A stretch of 64,000 nucleotides of DNA from Antedon bifida (GCA_963402885.1 OY727095.1:25921001-25985000); one strand, 5' to 3'. Positions 10,216-22,096 are shown, counted from the first letter of the stretch. The notes: generated by a model not told the origin, from the letters alone. Program-made: numbers and translations.

Positions 10216-11324
10216 AAATAGTCACATACAAAAACATCCAGAAAAAATACTTCTGGAATTCAAGAATATTTCAAACTTGATATATATGTTCAATGTCGGT
10301 TACTCCATCCGTAATGCAAAAGAAAAATTTGTTTCAAGCCATATCAGTGATTTTAATAACTTGCGTTTGTCTAAGATAAATACTTATTTAGTGTCCCCGG
10401 AAAGTGCACCTATTGATTCATTAAAATATGAAATTAAATATGAAGTCTCCAGTACTAGCCCACCATGGTTGGGGCAGAGCTAATAATGAAAATAGAGCCC
10501 AGAATTGCACTTATACTTATACTTATTACTATACATAATCACCTATGATATTTATGATATTTGTTAAAAATTCAACTATCCAGATGCGACTTCAAAATTT
10601 TAGGTGGAGTTTTCTACTTTAAAAACTCTACTTCGTATATGCCTAAGGTCTAGCCCGGCGGCGGAATTAGTCTAAGCTTTGAAAATCAGTCTGGAAATCG
10701 GCATCTTTGCAAATGTTCTATATTTGATCTTATTTCACTCTCCATTAACCCCATACAAAAATCATCGGAGACAAGCTATCTGTTTAAAACATGTTTATTC
10801 TGGGACGATGCGGCCATACACACCAACTACCATAAACGTTTATTCATAACATATTACAATACAATATCTTGCATGAATCGGACATTTCGCTACCAATGTA
10901 GCAACATTGATTAACGAAATCAAAATTCAACAGTGTGGCGTGTTGACCGCGAATTACTAACAATACCATCTTTCCCACTACACCTGCACAAACTCATTTG
11001 CATAACAACGAACGGCATATCAAACTACGGTGAGACATACATACACGTAACGAAGATAATTAATTTCTTTTTTACATTAAAATTGAGGGCGCTAAACATA
11101 AAGTTTACGAGATCAAATACATGTAGCAAAAGCCAAAAAAAAGAGTAAAATATGTGCTCTTCCTGCCTCAGCACTAAGGCCCTGCCACAGCCTTGGGGTC
11201 GTTTCCACCACATCATCACCAGATGCATTACTAGTGCCTTCTCAAGATGTGTGGTGGAAAGGGGGACGTATAATTCTGTGAACCCCAAACACAGTTGGTC
11301 GCATACCTTTAACTCTATTCCACC

Positions 11325-11396
11325 GACCAGCGTGGGAATCGAACCCACGACATACGTGTTGTCAACACGACGCTGAGTCGCCTGAGCTAACTGGTC
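11325..11396 (-). tRNA. tRNA-like sequence, anticodon GAC, array unit 1 (broken D-stem)
   Basis: On the minus strand the sequence opens GACCAGTTAGCTCAGG and ends with a GGGTTCGATTCCC T-arm and a GCTGGTC acceptor strand. Acceptor stem 7/7 (one G-U) and T-stem 5/5 are intact. The anticodon stem is 4/5 with a U-U at its base, and the loop is TTGACAA. The D-stem has a C-C mismatch that is absent from the other three units. Downstream the homology continues about 175 bp to a T-run near 11150, and no terminator lies directly after the tRNA. A tRNA-derived SINE head is therefore likelier than a working tRNA. Confidence 0.45.
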
Positions 11397-11501
11397 ATTT
11401 TGTTTTTAACAAGGTTAATATGATATTTATGACGTAATGATGAATTACGTAATACACGTATAAATAGACTATTATCAACTGTTCGGTCGTGTACTACTTT
11501 A

Positions 11502-12130
11502 TGGCGTAACGGGTAATGCTCAGGTTTGAGTGCTCTCAGTATTGGGTTCGAACCTCTACGGATATTTTTTTTTTGATTGAAAATAAATATTGTTTTTGAA
11601 AGTGAGATATTTTGAGGGTTGTAAATGTCAGGCCTAAACAAGTGGACCTTTTTTAAAATCAGAAACAAAGTTGCATGGCATTATTTTCCATTGATTCATC
11701 ATTCATTTCATATAAATAGACTATTATCAGCTCTTCAGCAATGTACTGATGTGTGGCGTAACGGGTAATGCTCAGGTTTGAGTGCTCTCAGTATTGGGTT
11801 CGAACTTCTACGGATATTTTTTTTTTAATTGAAAATAAATATTGTTTTTGAAAGTGAGATATTTTGAGGGTTGTAAATGTCATTTTGGTTTTAACAAGGT
11901 TAATATGATATTTATGACGTAATGATGAATTACGTAATACACGTATACATAGACTATTATCAACTGTTCGGTCGTGTACTACTTTATGGCGTAACGGATA
12001 ATGCTCAGGTTTGAGTGCTCTCAGTATTGGGTTCGAACCTCTACGGATATTTTTTTTTTTTAATTGAAAATAAGTATTGTTTTTGAAAGTGAGATATTTT
12101 GAGGGTTGTAAATGTCAGGCCTAAACAAGT
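11502..12130 (+). repeat. Block B of unit 1: three A/B-box cassettes
   Basis: Cassettes near 11502, 11752 and 11985 each contain TGGCGTAACGGGTAATGC (A-box-like; the third has GGAT for GGGT), then GGGTTCGAACCTCT or a one-base variant about 35 bp later (B-box-like). A T-run of about ten follows, a natural Pol III stop. No acceptor stem can be formed, so these are tRNA-related promoter cassettes or SINE heads, not tRNAs. Spacing between cassettes is about 230-250 bp. Confidence 0.7.
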
Positions 12131-12179
12131 GGACTTTTTTAAAATCAGAAACAAAATTGCATGGCATTATTTTTCATTA

Positions 12180-12300
12180 AATAGACTGCCATAAAGCCTC
12201 GAAAAAAAGCCCATGTGCTCCTTCATTTTTAGTACTCATGGGTGGGCTTCTTTTCCACCTTGAGTTCGTTTCGAGAGCTGCTGGGTTCCCGCCCGGAAAA
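12180..12300. repeat. Block C hairpin (also near 16612-16730 and 18920-19040)
   Basis: GAAAAGAAGCCCATG and CATGGGTGGGCTTCTTTTC are inverted around a ~25-bp loop, a possible stem-loop repeated in units 1-3. In unit 1 the left arm is slightly altered (GAAAAAAAGCCC), while units 2 and 3 pair better. CCTCGAAAA and TTTTCGAGAG extend the pairing outward. Confidence 0.6.
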
Positions 12301-13603
12301 TGTTTTATTTACATGATTTGAACAATCTTCTAATGTAAAGATTAACAGCATCAAAATTTAACAGTGTGGCGTGTTGACCGCGAATGACTAACATATTATC
12401 TTCCCCATAATACACGTGCACAAACTAATTTGCATAACAACCACGACGGCATACCAAACTGTTTAAAATAGAGCTGCAAGGTCCCCGAAAATGACATTTA
12501 TTATTTTTTCAAACAACATGCATAAGAATCTTCAGTACCCCACTATACTTGGGGCTGAGCAAAGACAATTTTGAAAAATAGAGCTACATAGATTCCCGCC
12601 TGAAAAATGGCACTTTACATGATTTGAAATTATGTGAAACAAACTATATAAGACTCACCAGGACAATAGAGCTTGTCCCCGGAAAGTGCACCTATTCATT
12701 GAAATATGAAATTAAATATGAAGTCTCCAGTACTAGCCCACCATGGTTGGGGCAGAGCTAATAATGAAAATAGAGCCCAGAATTGCACTTATATTTATAC
12801 TTATTACTATACATAATCACCTATGATATTTATGATATTTGTTAAAAATTCAACTATCCAAATGCGACTTCAAAATTTTAGGTGGAGTTTTCTACTTTAA
12901 AAACTCGACTTCGTATATGCCTAAGGCCAATCCCGCCGGCGCAATTAGTCTAAGCTTTGAAATCGGTCTGGAAATCGGCATCTTTGCAAATGTTCTATAT
13001 TTGATCTTATTTCACTCTCCATTAACCCCATACAAAAATCATCGGAGACAAACTATCTGTTTAAAACATGTTTATTCTGGGACGGTGCGGCCATACACAC
13101 CAACTACCATAAACGTTTATTCATAACATATTACAATACAATATCTTGCATGAATCGGACATTTCGCTACCAATGTAGCAACATTGATTAACGAAATCAA
13201 AATTCAACAGTGTGGCGTGTTGACCGCGAATTACTAACAATACCATCTTTCCCACTACACCTGCACAAACTCATTTGCATAACAACGAACGGCATATCAA
13301 ACTACGGTGAGACATACATACACGTAACGAAGATAATTAATTTCTTTTTTACATTAAAATTGAGGGCGCTAAACATAAAGTTTACGAGATCAAATACATG
13401 TAGCGAAAGCCAAAAAAAAAAGAGTAAAAAATGTGCTCTCCCTGCCTCAGCACTAAGGCCCTGCCACAGCCTTGGGGTCGTTTCCACCACATCATCACCA
13501 GATGCATTGCTAGTGCCTTCTCAAGATGTGTGGTGGAAAGGGGGACGTATAATTCTGTGAACCCCAAACACAGTTGGTCGCATACCTTTAACTCTATTCC
13601 ACC

Positions 13604-13675
13604 GACCAGCGTGGGAATCGAACCCACGACATACGTGTTGTCAACACGACGCTCAGTCGCCTGAGCTAACTGGTC
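13604..13675 (-). tRNA. tRNA-like sequence, anticodon GAC, array unit 2 (complete D-stem)
   Basis: This copy matches unit 1 but reads GACTGAGC in place of GACTCAGC, which restores a 4/4 D-stem (GCTC with GAGC). Acceptor 7/7, T-stem 5/5 and anticodon stem 4/5 are present. Anticodon GAC would read Val GUC. Eukaryotes normally use an A34 (inosine) tRNA for that codon, so GAC is unusual and argues for a tRNA-derived repeat. The SINE-like body continues leftward to about 13430. Confidence 0.5.
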
Positions 13676-14048
13676 ATTTTGGTTTTAACAACGTTAATAT
13701 GATATTTATGACGTAATGATGAATTACGTAATACACGTATAAATAGACTATTATCAACTGTTCGGTCGTGTACTACTGTATGGCGTAACGGGTAATGCTC
13801 AGGTTTGAGTGCTCTCAGTATTGGGTTCGAACCTCTACGGATTTTTTTTTTTTTATTGAAAATAAATATTGTTTTTGAAAGTGAGATATTTTCAGGGTTG
13901 TAAATGTCAGGCCTAAACAAGTGGACCTTTTTTAAAATCAGAAACAAAGTTGCATGGCATTATTTTTCATTGATTCATCATTCATTTCATATAAATAGAC
14001 TATTATCAGCTCTTCAGCAATGTACTGATGCGTGGCGTAACGGGTAAT

Positions 14049-16157
14049 CAGGGCCGTAACCAGGTTTGACGGCGGGGTGGATCGTTAAGTTCTTTAGTGG
14101 AACTCAGGGGCGGATCCAGGATATTGAAATAGGGGTGGCGTAGTAGCTTTGCGAGCGAAGCGAGCAAACATTGGCTGGGGGCCGGGGGGCCGCCAAGGGC
14201 CCCCGGTCGGGGTCCAGGGGCCGACGGCCCCGGGAAATTTTGGCGTTCTAGCGCATAATTGTAAGTCGTTTAAAACGATTTACAAACATCTCATAATGTC
14301 ATTTACCAAACACTCTAAAGCTCGCAAATTACGACATGTGGAACATGCAGCTGATACTTACCTAGGGTACCAAATGCCAAATGCCTGTACTTTACATCTA
14401 AATTTTTACAACGCGACGATGTTTTTCAGCTTTTATAAACTTGTCCTAGCCTAGGCCGGTATTATTTTCTTACACGCGCGCCGGGTCGATCGCGGTCACT
14501 ACTTCTTCGCATGCAGCAGTAACATGACGTCACGTTAAAGCGGGCCGTCACAGAGTCTCATGCATATTAATGAAGCAAACTTGCTGAGAGTGTTTTCACC
14601 ACGCAACACATGCGACGCAAGATTTATCGAAACTCCGAGCCATCTACTGACGGTCATGTTTTTGACAATTAAAATCACGGCATATTCAACGACCTGGTTT
14701 AAACGATCGTTTAAAAATTAGCGGTCCGGCTCGATTACATTATATTTAGTGATTTGAAAAAAACAAAACAACTCTTTTGTCATGATGTCATCGCGATGTG
14801 TTTATGAGAATCATCGACGGGAAAGCAAATAAAACAACAAGGGTCATGAAATGCTGCAGCATTGTTAATATTTTAATAGTAATACGTTTAAATAAATGTA
14901 GCCCTAACGGGATAATTTTCATAGGCACTATACAGTCCTAGCCTTTGTTTTTATTGTACTTAATAAATGGGCGCGTAGTATAGTAGCACTGACCATGTTA
15001 TTGTTATCTATTTTTAATCTATTTTAAAATAACCGGTTAAATTGCGTTATGCAGCAGAAACAGACCCCATGTGGCTTCATCAACTCTATTGATCGTCTGA
15101 GGTACCGCTATTCTACAATACGGGAGTGACGATCACAAAGGATGCCGACCTGCTTAGTGGAACGCGACCAAGCTCACCACGTGGCTTTTATCAACTTGCT
15201 CCTTTTACACTTAACTGTGACGCTAGAGATTGATAGTACACAAAGGATGTCGACGTATGCTTGGTGGAATGCGATCAAGCTGACGATGTGCTCCGACGTA
15301 CTATTTTCAATATGAAAATGTGCAAACCATCGGTGATTGATGACCGTCGAAACGATACGTGTTTTTAAAATCTATTTAATTTAAAAAAAAAAAAAAAAAT
15401 CTTTAAAAAATAGCCCCATACACCCCCACTAGATCCGCCACTGGAATCATACAATCGAATTTTTTTTATCTATAGGCCTATGGCCGCAAAACGCATTTCC
15501 GGCTATTCTCTTTTGTTTATGAACTATAAGTTGGTGTAATTTCCAGCCCACAAATTTCAATTGCCGACCTTATATTGTCAGAGGACGGCATTCTCTTGCC
15601 GACCGAAATTAGGCTAGATCCCTCCTCCTTTCAAGCCTCCTAGCAACAACATGGTACATTAGGGATCGTATCATTGAGACTTTAACAGGCATATTCACCA
15701 TCATGTGGTGTTTAGGTAAAAAACCATGGAATTAAGATGATCTCTGAATTCACTCAACCGTTGCATCTTGCACTTGCGTGTGAGCTGCATGCTTTCTCTA
15801 TCAAGCAGCTGGCTGGGCACGTCACACGCACGCGGAGACCTGTGTAGGGGAATACCCTGTTATGTCAAGCAAACAACTATGCTCTGTGTACAGCTCGCTA
15901 GAGCTCCAGAACCACGATGTTAAGCAGTTATCAAATAGAACTTATCTTGTAAATTTTAGTGTTAGGTTTTTATATTTTAGTTAAAATATATATATATATA
16001 TTAATTAAATTTATTAAGGCTTGACTAGGCCTGTAGTGAACAATCGTCGTGTTGTGTTAGTATGCCCAGCAAAAAAAAAGTGGGAGGCCAAGCGGAACTC
16101 GCTGTTCAGCGGGGGGGATCGTACGATCCCCCCGATCCCCCCCTGGTTACGGGCCTG
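14049..16157. mobile_element. hAT-like insertion in array unit 2
   Basis: The ends are CAGGGCCGTAACCAGG (14049-14064) and the inverse of CAGGCCCGTAACCAGG (16142-16157), a 16-bp TIR with one mismatch. GGTAAT flanks both sides, and the uninterrupted sequence is known from eleven sister cassettes, so the insertion site is exact. CAGGG ends are typical of hAT elements, but the clear duplication is 6 bp where 8 bp is expected. The outer right part contains a perfect 22-bp palindrome at 16112-16133. No transposase is recognisable. Confidence 0.8.
14105..15443. mobile_element. Second hAT-like element nested inside the first
   Basis: The ends are CAGGGGCGGATCCAG (14105) and the inverse of CAGTGGCGGATCTAG (ending 15443). 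CAGNGGCGGATC-type ends are common in non-autonomous animal hAT elements. A GC-rich segment at 14148-14235 includes GCGAGCGAAGCGAGC and a GGGGGCCGCCAAGGG-type run that recurs at 21265-21320. I see no clear 8-bp duplication, so the ends may have decayed. No transposase is recognisable. Confidence 0.6.
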
Positions 16158-18030
16158 GGTAATGCTCAGGTTTGAGTGCTCTCAGTATTGGGTTCGAACC
16201 TCTACGGATATTTTTTTTTTTTTAATTGAAAATAAATATTGTTTTTGAAAGTGAGATATTTTGAGGGTTGTAAATGTCAGGCCTAAAGTGGACCTTTTTT
16301 AAAATCAGAAACAAAGTTGCATGGCATTCTTTTTCATTGATTCATCATTCATTTCATAATATAAATAGACTATTATCAGCTCTTCAGCAATGTACTGATG
16401 TGTGGCGTAACGGGTAATGCTCAGGTTTGAGTGCTCTCAGCATTGGGTTCGTACCTCTACGGATATTTGTATTTTATTTATTTTTTTAAATTGAAAATAA
16501 ATATTGTTTCTGAAAGTGAGATATTTTAAGGGTTGTAAATGTCAGGCCTAAACAAGAGGACCTTTTTTAAAATCAGAAACAAAATTGCATGGCATTATTT
16601 TTCATTAAATAGACTGACATAAAGCCTCGAAAAGAAGCCCATGTGCTCCTTCATTTTTAGTACTCATGGGTGGGCTTCTTTTCCACCTTGAGTTCTTTTC
16701 GAGAGCTGCTGGGTTCCCGCCCGGAAGATGTTTTATTTACATGATTTGAGCAATCTTCTAATGTAAAGATTAACAGCGTCAAAATTTAACAGTGTGGCGT
16801 GTTGACCGCGAATGACTAACATATTATATTCCCCATAATACACGTGCACAAACTCATTTGCATAACAACCACGACGGCATACCAAACTGTTTAAAATAGA
16901 GCTGCAAGGTCCCCGAAAATGACATCTATTATTTTTTCAAACAACATGCATAAGAATCTTCAGTACCCCACTATACTTGGGGCTGAGCAAAGACAATTTT
17001 GAAATATAGAGCTACATAGATTCCCGCCTGAAAAATGGCACTTTACATGATTTGAAATTATGTGAAACAAACTATATAAGACTCACCAGGACAATAGAGC
17101 TTGTCCCCGGAAAGTGCACCTATTCATTGAAATATGAAATTAAATATGAAGTCTCCAGTACTAGCCCACCATGGTTGGGGCAGAGCTAATAATGAAAATA
17201 GAGCCCAGAATTGCACTTATATTTATACTTATTACTATACATAATCACCTATGATATTTATGATATTTGTTAAAAATTCAACTATCCAGATGCGACTTCA
17301 AAATTTTAGGTGGAGTTTTCTACTATAAAAACTTGACTTCGTATATGCCTAAGGCCTATCCCGCCGGCGGAATTAGTCTAAGCTTTGAAATCGGTCTGGA
17401 AATCGGCATCTTTGCAAATGTTCTATATTTGATCTTATTTCACTCTCCATTAACCCCATACAAAAATCATCGGAGACAAACTATCTGTTTAAAACATGTT
17501 TATTCTGGGACGGTGCGGCCATACACACCAACTACCATAAACGTTTATTCATAACATATTACAATACAATATCTTGCATGAATCGGACATTTCGCTACCA
17601 ATGTAGCAACATTGATTAACGAAATCAAAATTCAACAGTGTGGCGTGTTGACCGCGAATTACTAACAATACCATCTTTCCCACTACACCTGCACAAACTC
17701 ATTTGCATAACAACGAACGGCATATCAAACTACGGTGAGACATACATACACGTAACGAAGATAATTAATTTCTTTTTTACATTAAAATTGAGGGCGCTAA
17801 ACATAAAGTTTACGAGATCAAATACATGTAGCGAAAGCCAAAAAAAAAGAGTAAAAAATGTGCTCTCCCTGCCTCAGCACTAAGGCCCTGCCACAGCCTT
17901 GGGGTCGTTTCCACCACATCATCACCAGATGCATTGCTAGTGCCTTCTCAAGATGTGTGGTGGAAAGGGGGACGTATAATTCTGTGAACCCCAAACACAG
18001 TTGGTCGCATACCTTTAACTCTATTCCACC

Positions 18031-18102
18031 GACCAGCGTGGGAATCGAACCCACGACATACGTGTTGTCAACACGACGCTCAGTCGCCTGAGCTAACTGG
18101 TC
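18031..18102 (-). tRNA. tRNA-like sequence, anticodon GAC, array unit 3
   Basis: Identical in the cloverleaf positions to the unit 2 copy: acceptor 7/7, D-stem 4/4, anticodon stem 4/5 with loop TTGACAA, T-stem 5/5 with TTCGATT loop. It continues leftward into the same ~175-bp body ending near 17855 in a T-run. Probably the head of a tRNA-derived SINE amplified with its array unit. Confidence 0.5.
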
Positions 18103-18207
18103 ATTTTGGTTTTAACAACGTTAATATGCTATTTATGACGTAATGATGAATTACGTAATACACGTATAAATAGACTATTATTAACTGTTCGGTCGTGTAC
18201 TACTTTA

Positions 18208-18900
18208 TGGCGTAACGGGTAATGCTCAGGTTTGAGTGCTCTCAGTATTGGGTTCGAACCTCTACGGATTTTTTTTTTTTTTTTTATTGAAAATAAATTT
18301 TGTTTTTGAAAGTGAGATATTTTCAGGGTTGTAAATGTCAGGCCTAAACAAGTGGACCTTTTTTAAAATCAGAAACAAAGTTGCATGGCATTATTTTTCA
18401 TTGATTCATCATTCATTTCATATAAATAGACTATTATCAGCTCTTCAGCAATGTACTGATGTGTGGCGTAACGGGTAATGCTCAGGTTTGAGTGCTCTCA
18501 GTATTGGGTTCGAACCTCTACGGATATTTTTTTTTTTTTAATTGAAAATAAATATTGTTTTTGAAAGTGAGATATTTTGAGGGTTGTAAATGTCAGGCCT
18601 AAAGTGGACCTTTTTTAAAATCAGAAACAAAGTTGCATGGCATTCTTTTTCATTGATTCATCATTCATTTCATAATATAAATAGACTATTATCAGCTCTT
18701 CAGCAATGTACTGATGTGTGGCGTAACGGGTAATGCTCAGGTTTGAGTGCTCTCAGCATTGGGTTCGAACCTCTACGGATATTTGTATTTTATTTATTTT
18801 TTTTAAATTGAAAATAAATATTGTTTCTGAAAGTGAGATATTTTAAGGGTTGTAAATGTCAGGCCTAAACAAGAGGACCTTTTTTAAAATCAGAAACAAA
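18208..18900 (+). repeat. Block B of unit 3: three A/B-box cassettes
   Basis: Cassettes near 18208, 18470 and 18720 each have the TGGCGTAACGGGTAATGC A-box-like string and GGGTTCGAACCTCT B-box-like string. In the first two a long T-run follows directly; in the third it is broken into TATTTTATTT. The first cassette's T-run is the longest of the array (about 20). Confidence 0.7.
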
Positions 18901-20342
18901 ATTGCATGGCATTATTTTTCATTAAATAGACTGACATAAAGCCTCGAAAAGAAGCCCATGTGCTCCTTCATTTTTAGTACTCATGGGTGGGCTTCTTTTC
19001 CACCTTGAGTTCTTTTCGAGAGCTGCTGGGTTCCCGTCCGGAAAATGTTTTATTTACATGATTTGAGCAATCTTCTAATGTAAAGATTAACAGCGTCAAA
19101 ATTTAACAGTGTGGCGTGTTGACCGCGAATGACTAACATATTATATTCCCCATAATACACGTGCACAAACTCATTTGCATAACAACCACGACGGCATACC
19201 AAACTGTTTAAAATAGAGCTGCAAGGTCCCCGAAAATGACATCTATTATTTTTTCAAACAACATGCATAAGAATCTTCAGTACCCCACTATACTTGGGGC
19301 TGAGCAAAGACAATTTTGAAAAATAGAGCTACATAGATTCCCGCCCGAAAAATGGCACTTTACATGATTTGAAATTATGTGAAACAAACTATATAAGACT
19401 CACCAGGACAATAGAGCTTGTCCCCGGAAAGTGCACCTATTCATTGAAATATGAAATTAAATATGAAGTCTCCAGTACTAGCCCACCATGGTTGGGGCAG
19501 AGCTAATAATGAAAATCTAGGCCAGAATTGCACTTATACTTATTACTATACATAATCACCTATGATATTTATGATATTTGTTAAAAATTCAACTATCCAG
19601 ATGCGACTTCAAAACTTTAGGTGGAGTTTTCTACTTTAAAAACTCGACTTCGTATATGCCTAAGGCCTAGCCCGGCGGCGCAATTAGTCTAAGCTTTGAA
19701 ATTGGTCTGGAAATCGGCATCTTTGCAAATGTTCTATATTTGATCTTATTTCACTCTCCATTAACCCCATACAAAAATCATCGGAGACAAATTATCTGTT
19801 TAAAGCATGTTTATTCTGGGACGGTGCGGCCATACACACCAACTACCATAAACGTTTATTCATAACATATTACAATACAATATCTTGCATGAATCGGACA
19901 TTTCGCTACCAATGTAGCAACATTGATTAACGAAATCAAAATTCAACAGTGTGGCGTGTTGACCGCGAATTACTAACAATACCATCTTTCCCACTACACC
20001 TGCACAAACTCATTTGCATAACAACGAACGGCATATCAAACTACGATGAGACATGCATACACGTAACGAAGGTAATTAATTTCTTTTTTACATTAAAATT
20101 GAGGGCGCTAAACATAAAGTTTACGAGATCAAATACATGTAGCGAAAGCCAAAAAAAAAAGAGTAAAAAATGTGCTCTCCCTGCCTCAGCACTAAGGCCC
20201 TGCCACAGCCTTGGGGTCGTTTCCACCACATCATCACCAGATGCATTGCTAGTGCCTTCTCAAGATGTGTGGTGGAAAGGGGGACGTATAATTCTGTGAA
20301 TCCCAAACACAGTTGGTCGCATACCTTTAACTCTATTCCACC

Positions 20343-20414
20343 GACCAGCGTGGGAATCGAACCCACGACATACGTGTTGTCAACACGACGCTCAGTCGCC
20401 TGAGCTAACTGGTC
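20343..20414 (-). tRNA. tRNA-like sequence, anticodon GAC, array unit 4
   Basis: The cloverleaf matches units 2 and 3 with a complete D-stem and T-stem. It shares the SINE-like body to about 20170. Conservation of every stem in three of four copies could reflect recent amplification alone. Confidence 0.5.
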
Positions 20415-20520
20415 ATTTTGGTTTTAACAAGGTTAATATGATATTTATGACGTAATGATGAATTACGTAATACACGTATAAATAGACTATTATCAACTGT
20501 TCGGTCGTGTACTACTTTAT

Positions 20521-21020
20521 GGTGTAACGGATAATGCTCAGGTTTGAGTGCTCTCAGTATTGGGTTCGAACCTCTACGGATATATTTTTTTTTATTGAAA
20601 ATAAATATTGTTTTTGAAAGTGAGATATTTTGAGGGTTGTAAATGTCAGGCCTAAACAAGTGGACCTTTTTTAAAATCAGAAACAAAGTTGCATGGCATT
20701 ATTTTTCATTGATTCATTCATTTTATATAAATAGACTATTATCAGCTCTTCAGCAATGTACTGATGTGTGGCGTAACGGGTAATGCTCAGGTTTGAGTGC
20801 CCTCAGTATTGGGTTCGAACCTCTACGGATATTTTTTTTTTTTTTAATTGAAAATAAATATTGTTTTTGAAAGTGAGATATTTTGAGGGTTGTAAATGTC
20901 AGGCCTAAACAAGTGGGCCTTTTTTAAAATCAGAAACAAAGTTGCATGGCATTATTTTTCATTGATTCATCATTCATTTCATATAAATAGACTATTAGCT
21001 CTTCAGCAATGTACTGATGA
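20521..21020 (+). repeat. Block B of unit 4: two cassettes and a truncated third; right edge of the array
   Basis: Cassettes near 20521 (reading TGGTGTAACGGATAATGC) and 20768 are complete. The third stops in TCAGCAATGTACTGATG at about 21019, just before where its A-box should begin. Unrelated DNA follows, so the array breaks here, and block C of unit 4 is absent. Confidence 0.7.
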
Positions 21021-21870
21021 TGAGGCCGTTTTAATAAGATTTAGGGTAGCCAACTGTTCCATTTTTTTATGGTAGGCCTACAGTTATATGTAAAAAAACA
21101 CATTGCACGAGCGAGGTCCGATGCGATGATGATGATTTTATTTATTTATTAGGGTAATTACATCATTTGTTGAGGAAATTAAATACTGTTGAGTACGTAT
21201 CGGTGGAGACAGGGAAAAAGAAATAAAGGGGGGGAAGGGGAAGTCAACCAATATGTGAGTATTTTGCGAGCGAAGCGAGCAACCATGGGCTGGGGCCAGG
21301 GGGCCGCCAAGGGGTCGGGGGGGGGGGAGAAGTCTAAGGCAATCTAGATCATTTTTTAATCGGTTTACGCACACACAAATATGACAATGTTAACATTAAT
21401 AAACTGCAACAAGAAAACAAAAAACTCTCATTTTCATTACAGAACATTTTTATATTCCAGGCTGTCACAGATAGCCTACAAACACTTTTTTCTTGCTTGT
21501 TTCATTACAAGTAGAGTCACCAGTCAAAATTGCTAAATTATAGCAGGTATCCTGCTATACTTTATTAGCACAAGTAATTAGCATTGTTTACATAATAGAT
21601 TAATCAACTGATAACATGTGTACTACAAGTTTTTACAGCATATCCTAACTTTTTTCAGAAACATATTTCATCACTTTAAACAAGATAAATGTGTTCAGAA
21701 ATATTTAAAACATACAAATTTATCTTTGATTTGTAAATAAAGTATTTAATTTCCTTAGAGACCTTAGAAAAAGAATGCTGTTCTATCTGTTGTCTTCCCC
21801 CCACCTAACAGTGCAATGCCTGCTGTATGCCTTGAATAGAAAACCGTTCAGATGGAACGATCGACTTCCG
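21021..21870. other. Array right flank with a hAT-like fragment
   Basis: GCGAGCGAAGCGAGC (21264) followed by a GGGGCCAGGGGGCCGCCAAGGG-like run matches the interior of the nested hAT element at 14150-14200, so 21130-21330 is probably a second, end-less copy. The remainder shows no gene. Confidence 0.5.
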
Positions 21871-22096
21871 GTAAAGTTTAGCAGGCTAACTCTCTCTCGT
21901 GACTCCGGAGAGTTTACGGACGCAAAGCTCCATTTCCTATTCTCGCAATGTAAAGTTTAGCAGGCTAACTCTCTCGTGACTCTTGAGAGTTTGCGGACGC
22001 AAAGCTCCATCCCTATGTTTCCAATGTAAAGTTTAGCAGGCTAACTCTCTCCTGACTCTATACTATACTAGAGAGAGTTTGCAGACGCAAAGCTCC
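21871..22096 (+). repeat. ~77-bp tandem triplication with internal hairpin
   Basis: Three copies begin GTAAAGTTTAGCAGGCTAAC at 21871, 21950 and 22026 and end ACGCAAAGCTCC. Each copy holds an inverted CTCTC...GAGAG core (CTCTCTCGTGACTC then GAGAGTTT), so each could fold. The third copy has a longer ACTATACTATACTAG loop. Confidence 0.8.

Larger units (their letters stand above)
13779..16610 (+). repeat. Block B of unit 2: three A/B-box cassettes, the second split by an insertion
   Basis: Cassettes lie near 13779, 14031 and 16402. The second is cut inside its A-box at 14048 and resumes at 16158 with GGTAATGCTCAGG. The interruption is the 2.1-kb hAT-like insertion described separately. Confidence 0.75.
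10390..21020 (+). repeat. Higher-order tandem array of four ~2.3-kb units carrying tRNA-like cassettes
   Basis: Unit starts are marked by GTCCCCGGAAAGTGCACC at about 10393, 12672, 17102 and 19420. Spacing is 2279, 4430 and 2318 bp. The long second unit contains a 2.1-kb insertion, so every unit is about 2.3 kb. Each unit has block A (~1 kb, ending in a minus-strand tRNA-like cassette), block B (three plus-strand A/B-box cassettes) and block C (~0.5 kb with a GAAAAGAAGCCCA hairpin). Unit 4 lacks block C and ends near 21020 within the third cassette. Copies look highly similar by eye, especially units 2-4. The small open frames repeated in each unit are by-products of this identity, and I see no protein family in them. 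Confidence 0.9.

Noticed and set aside
11502-11572. Plus-strand B-box cassettes as real tRNA genes
   Set aside because: A-box and B-box spacing is right and a T-run follows, but no acceptor stem and no normal anticodon arm can be formed.
13210-13560. Repeated open frames of 62-116 codons in each array unit, on both strands
   Set aside because: They recur only because the units are copies. The longer ones cross the SINE-like body and tRNA-like cassette, and different frames are open in different units.
10390-21020. A spliceosomal snRNA or 5S rRNA cluster
   Set aside because: I looked for U1, U2, U4, U5, U6 and 5S core strings in the units on both strands and recognised none.
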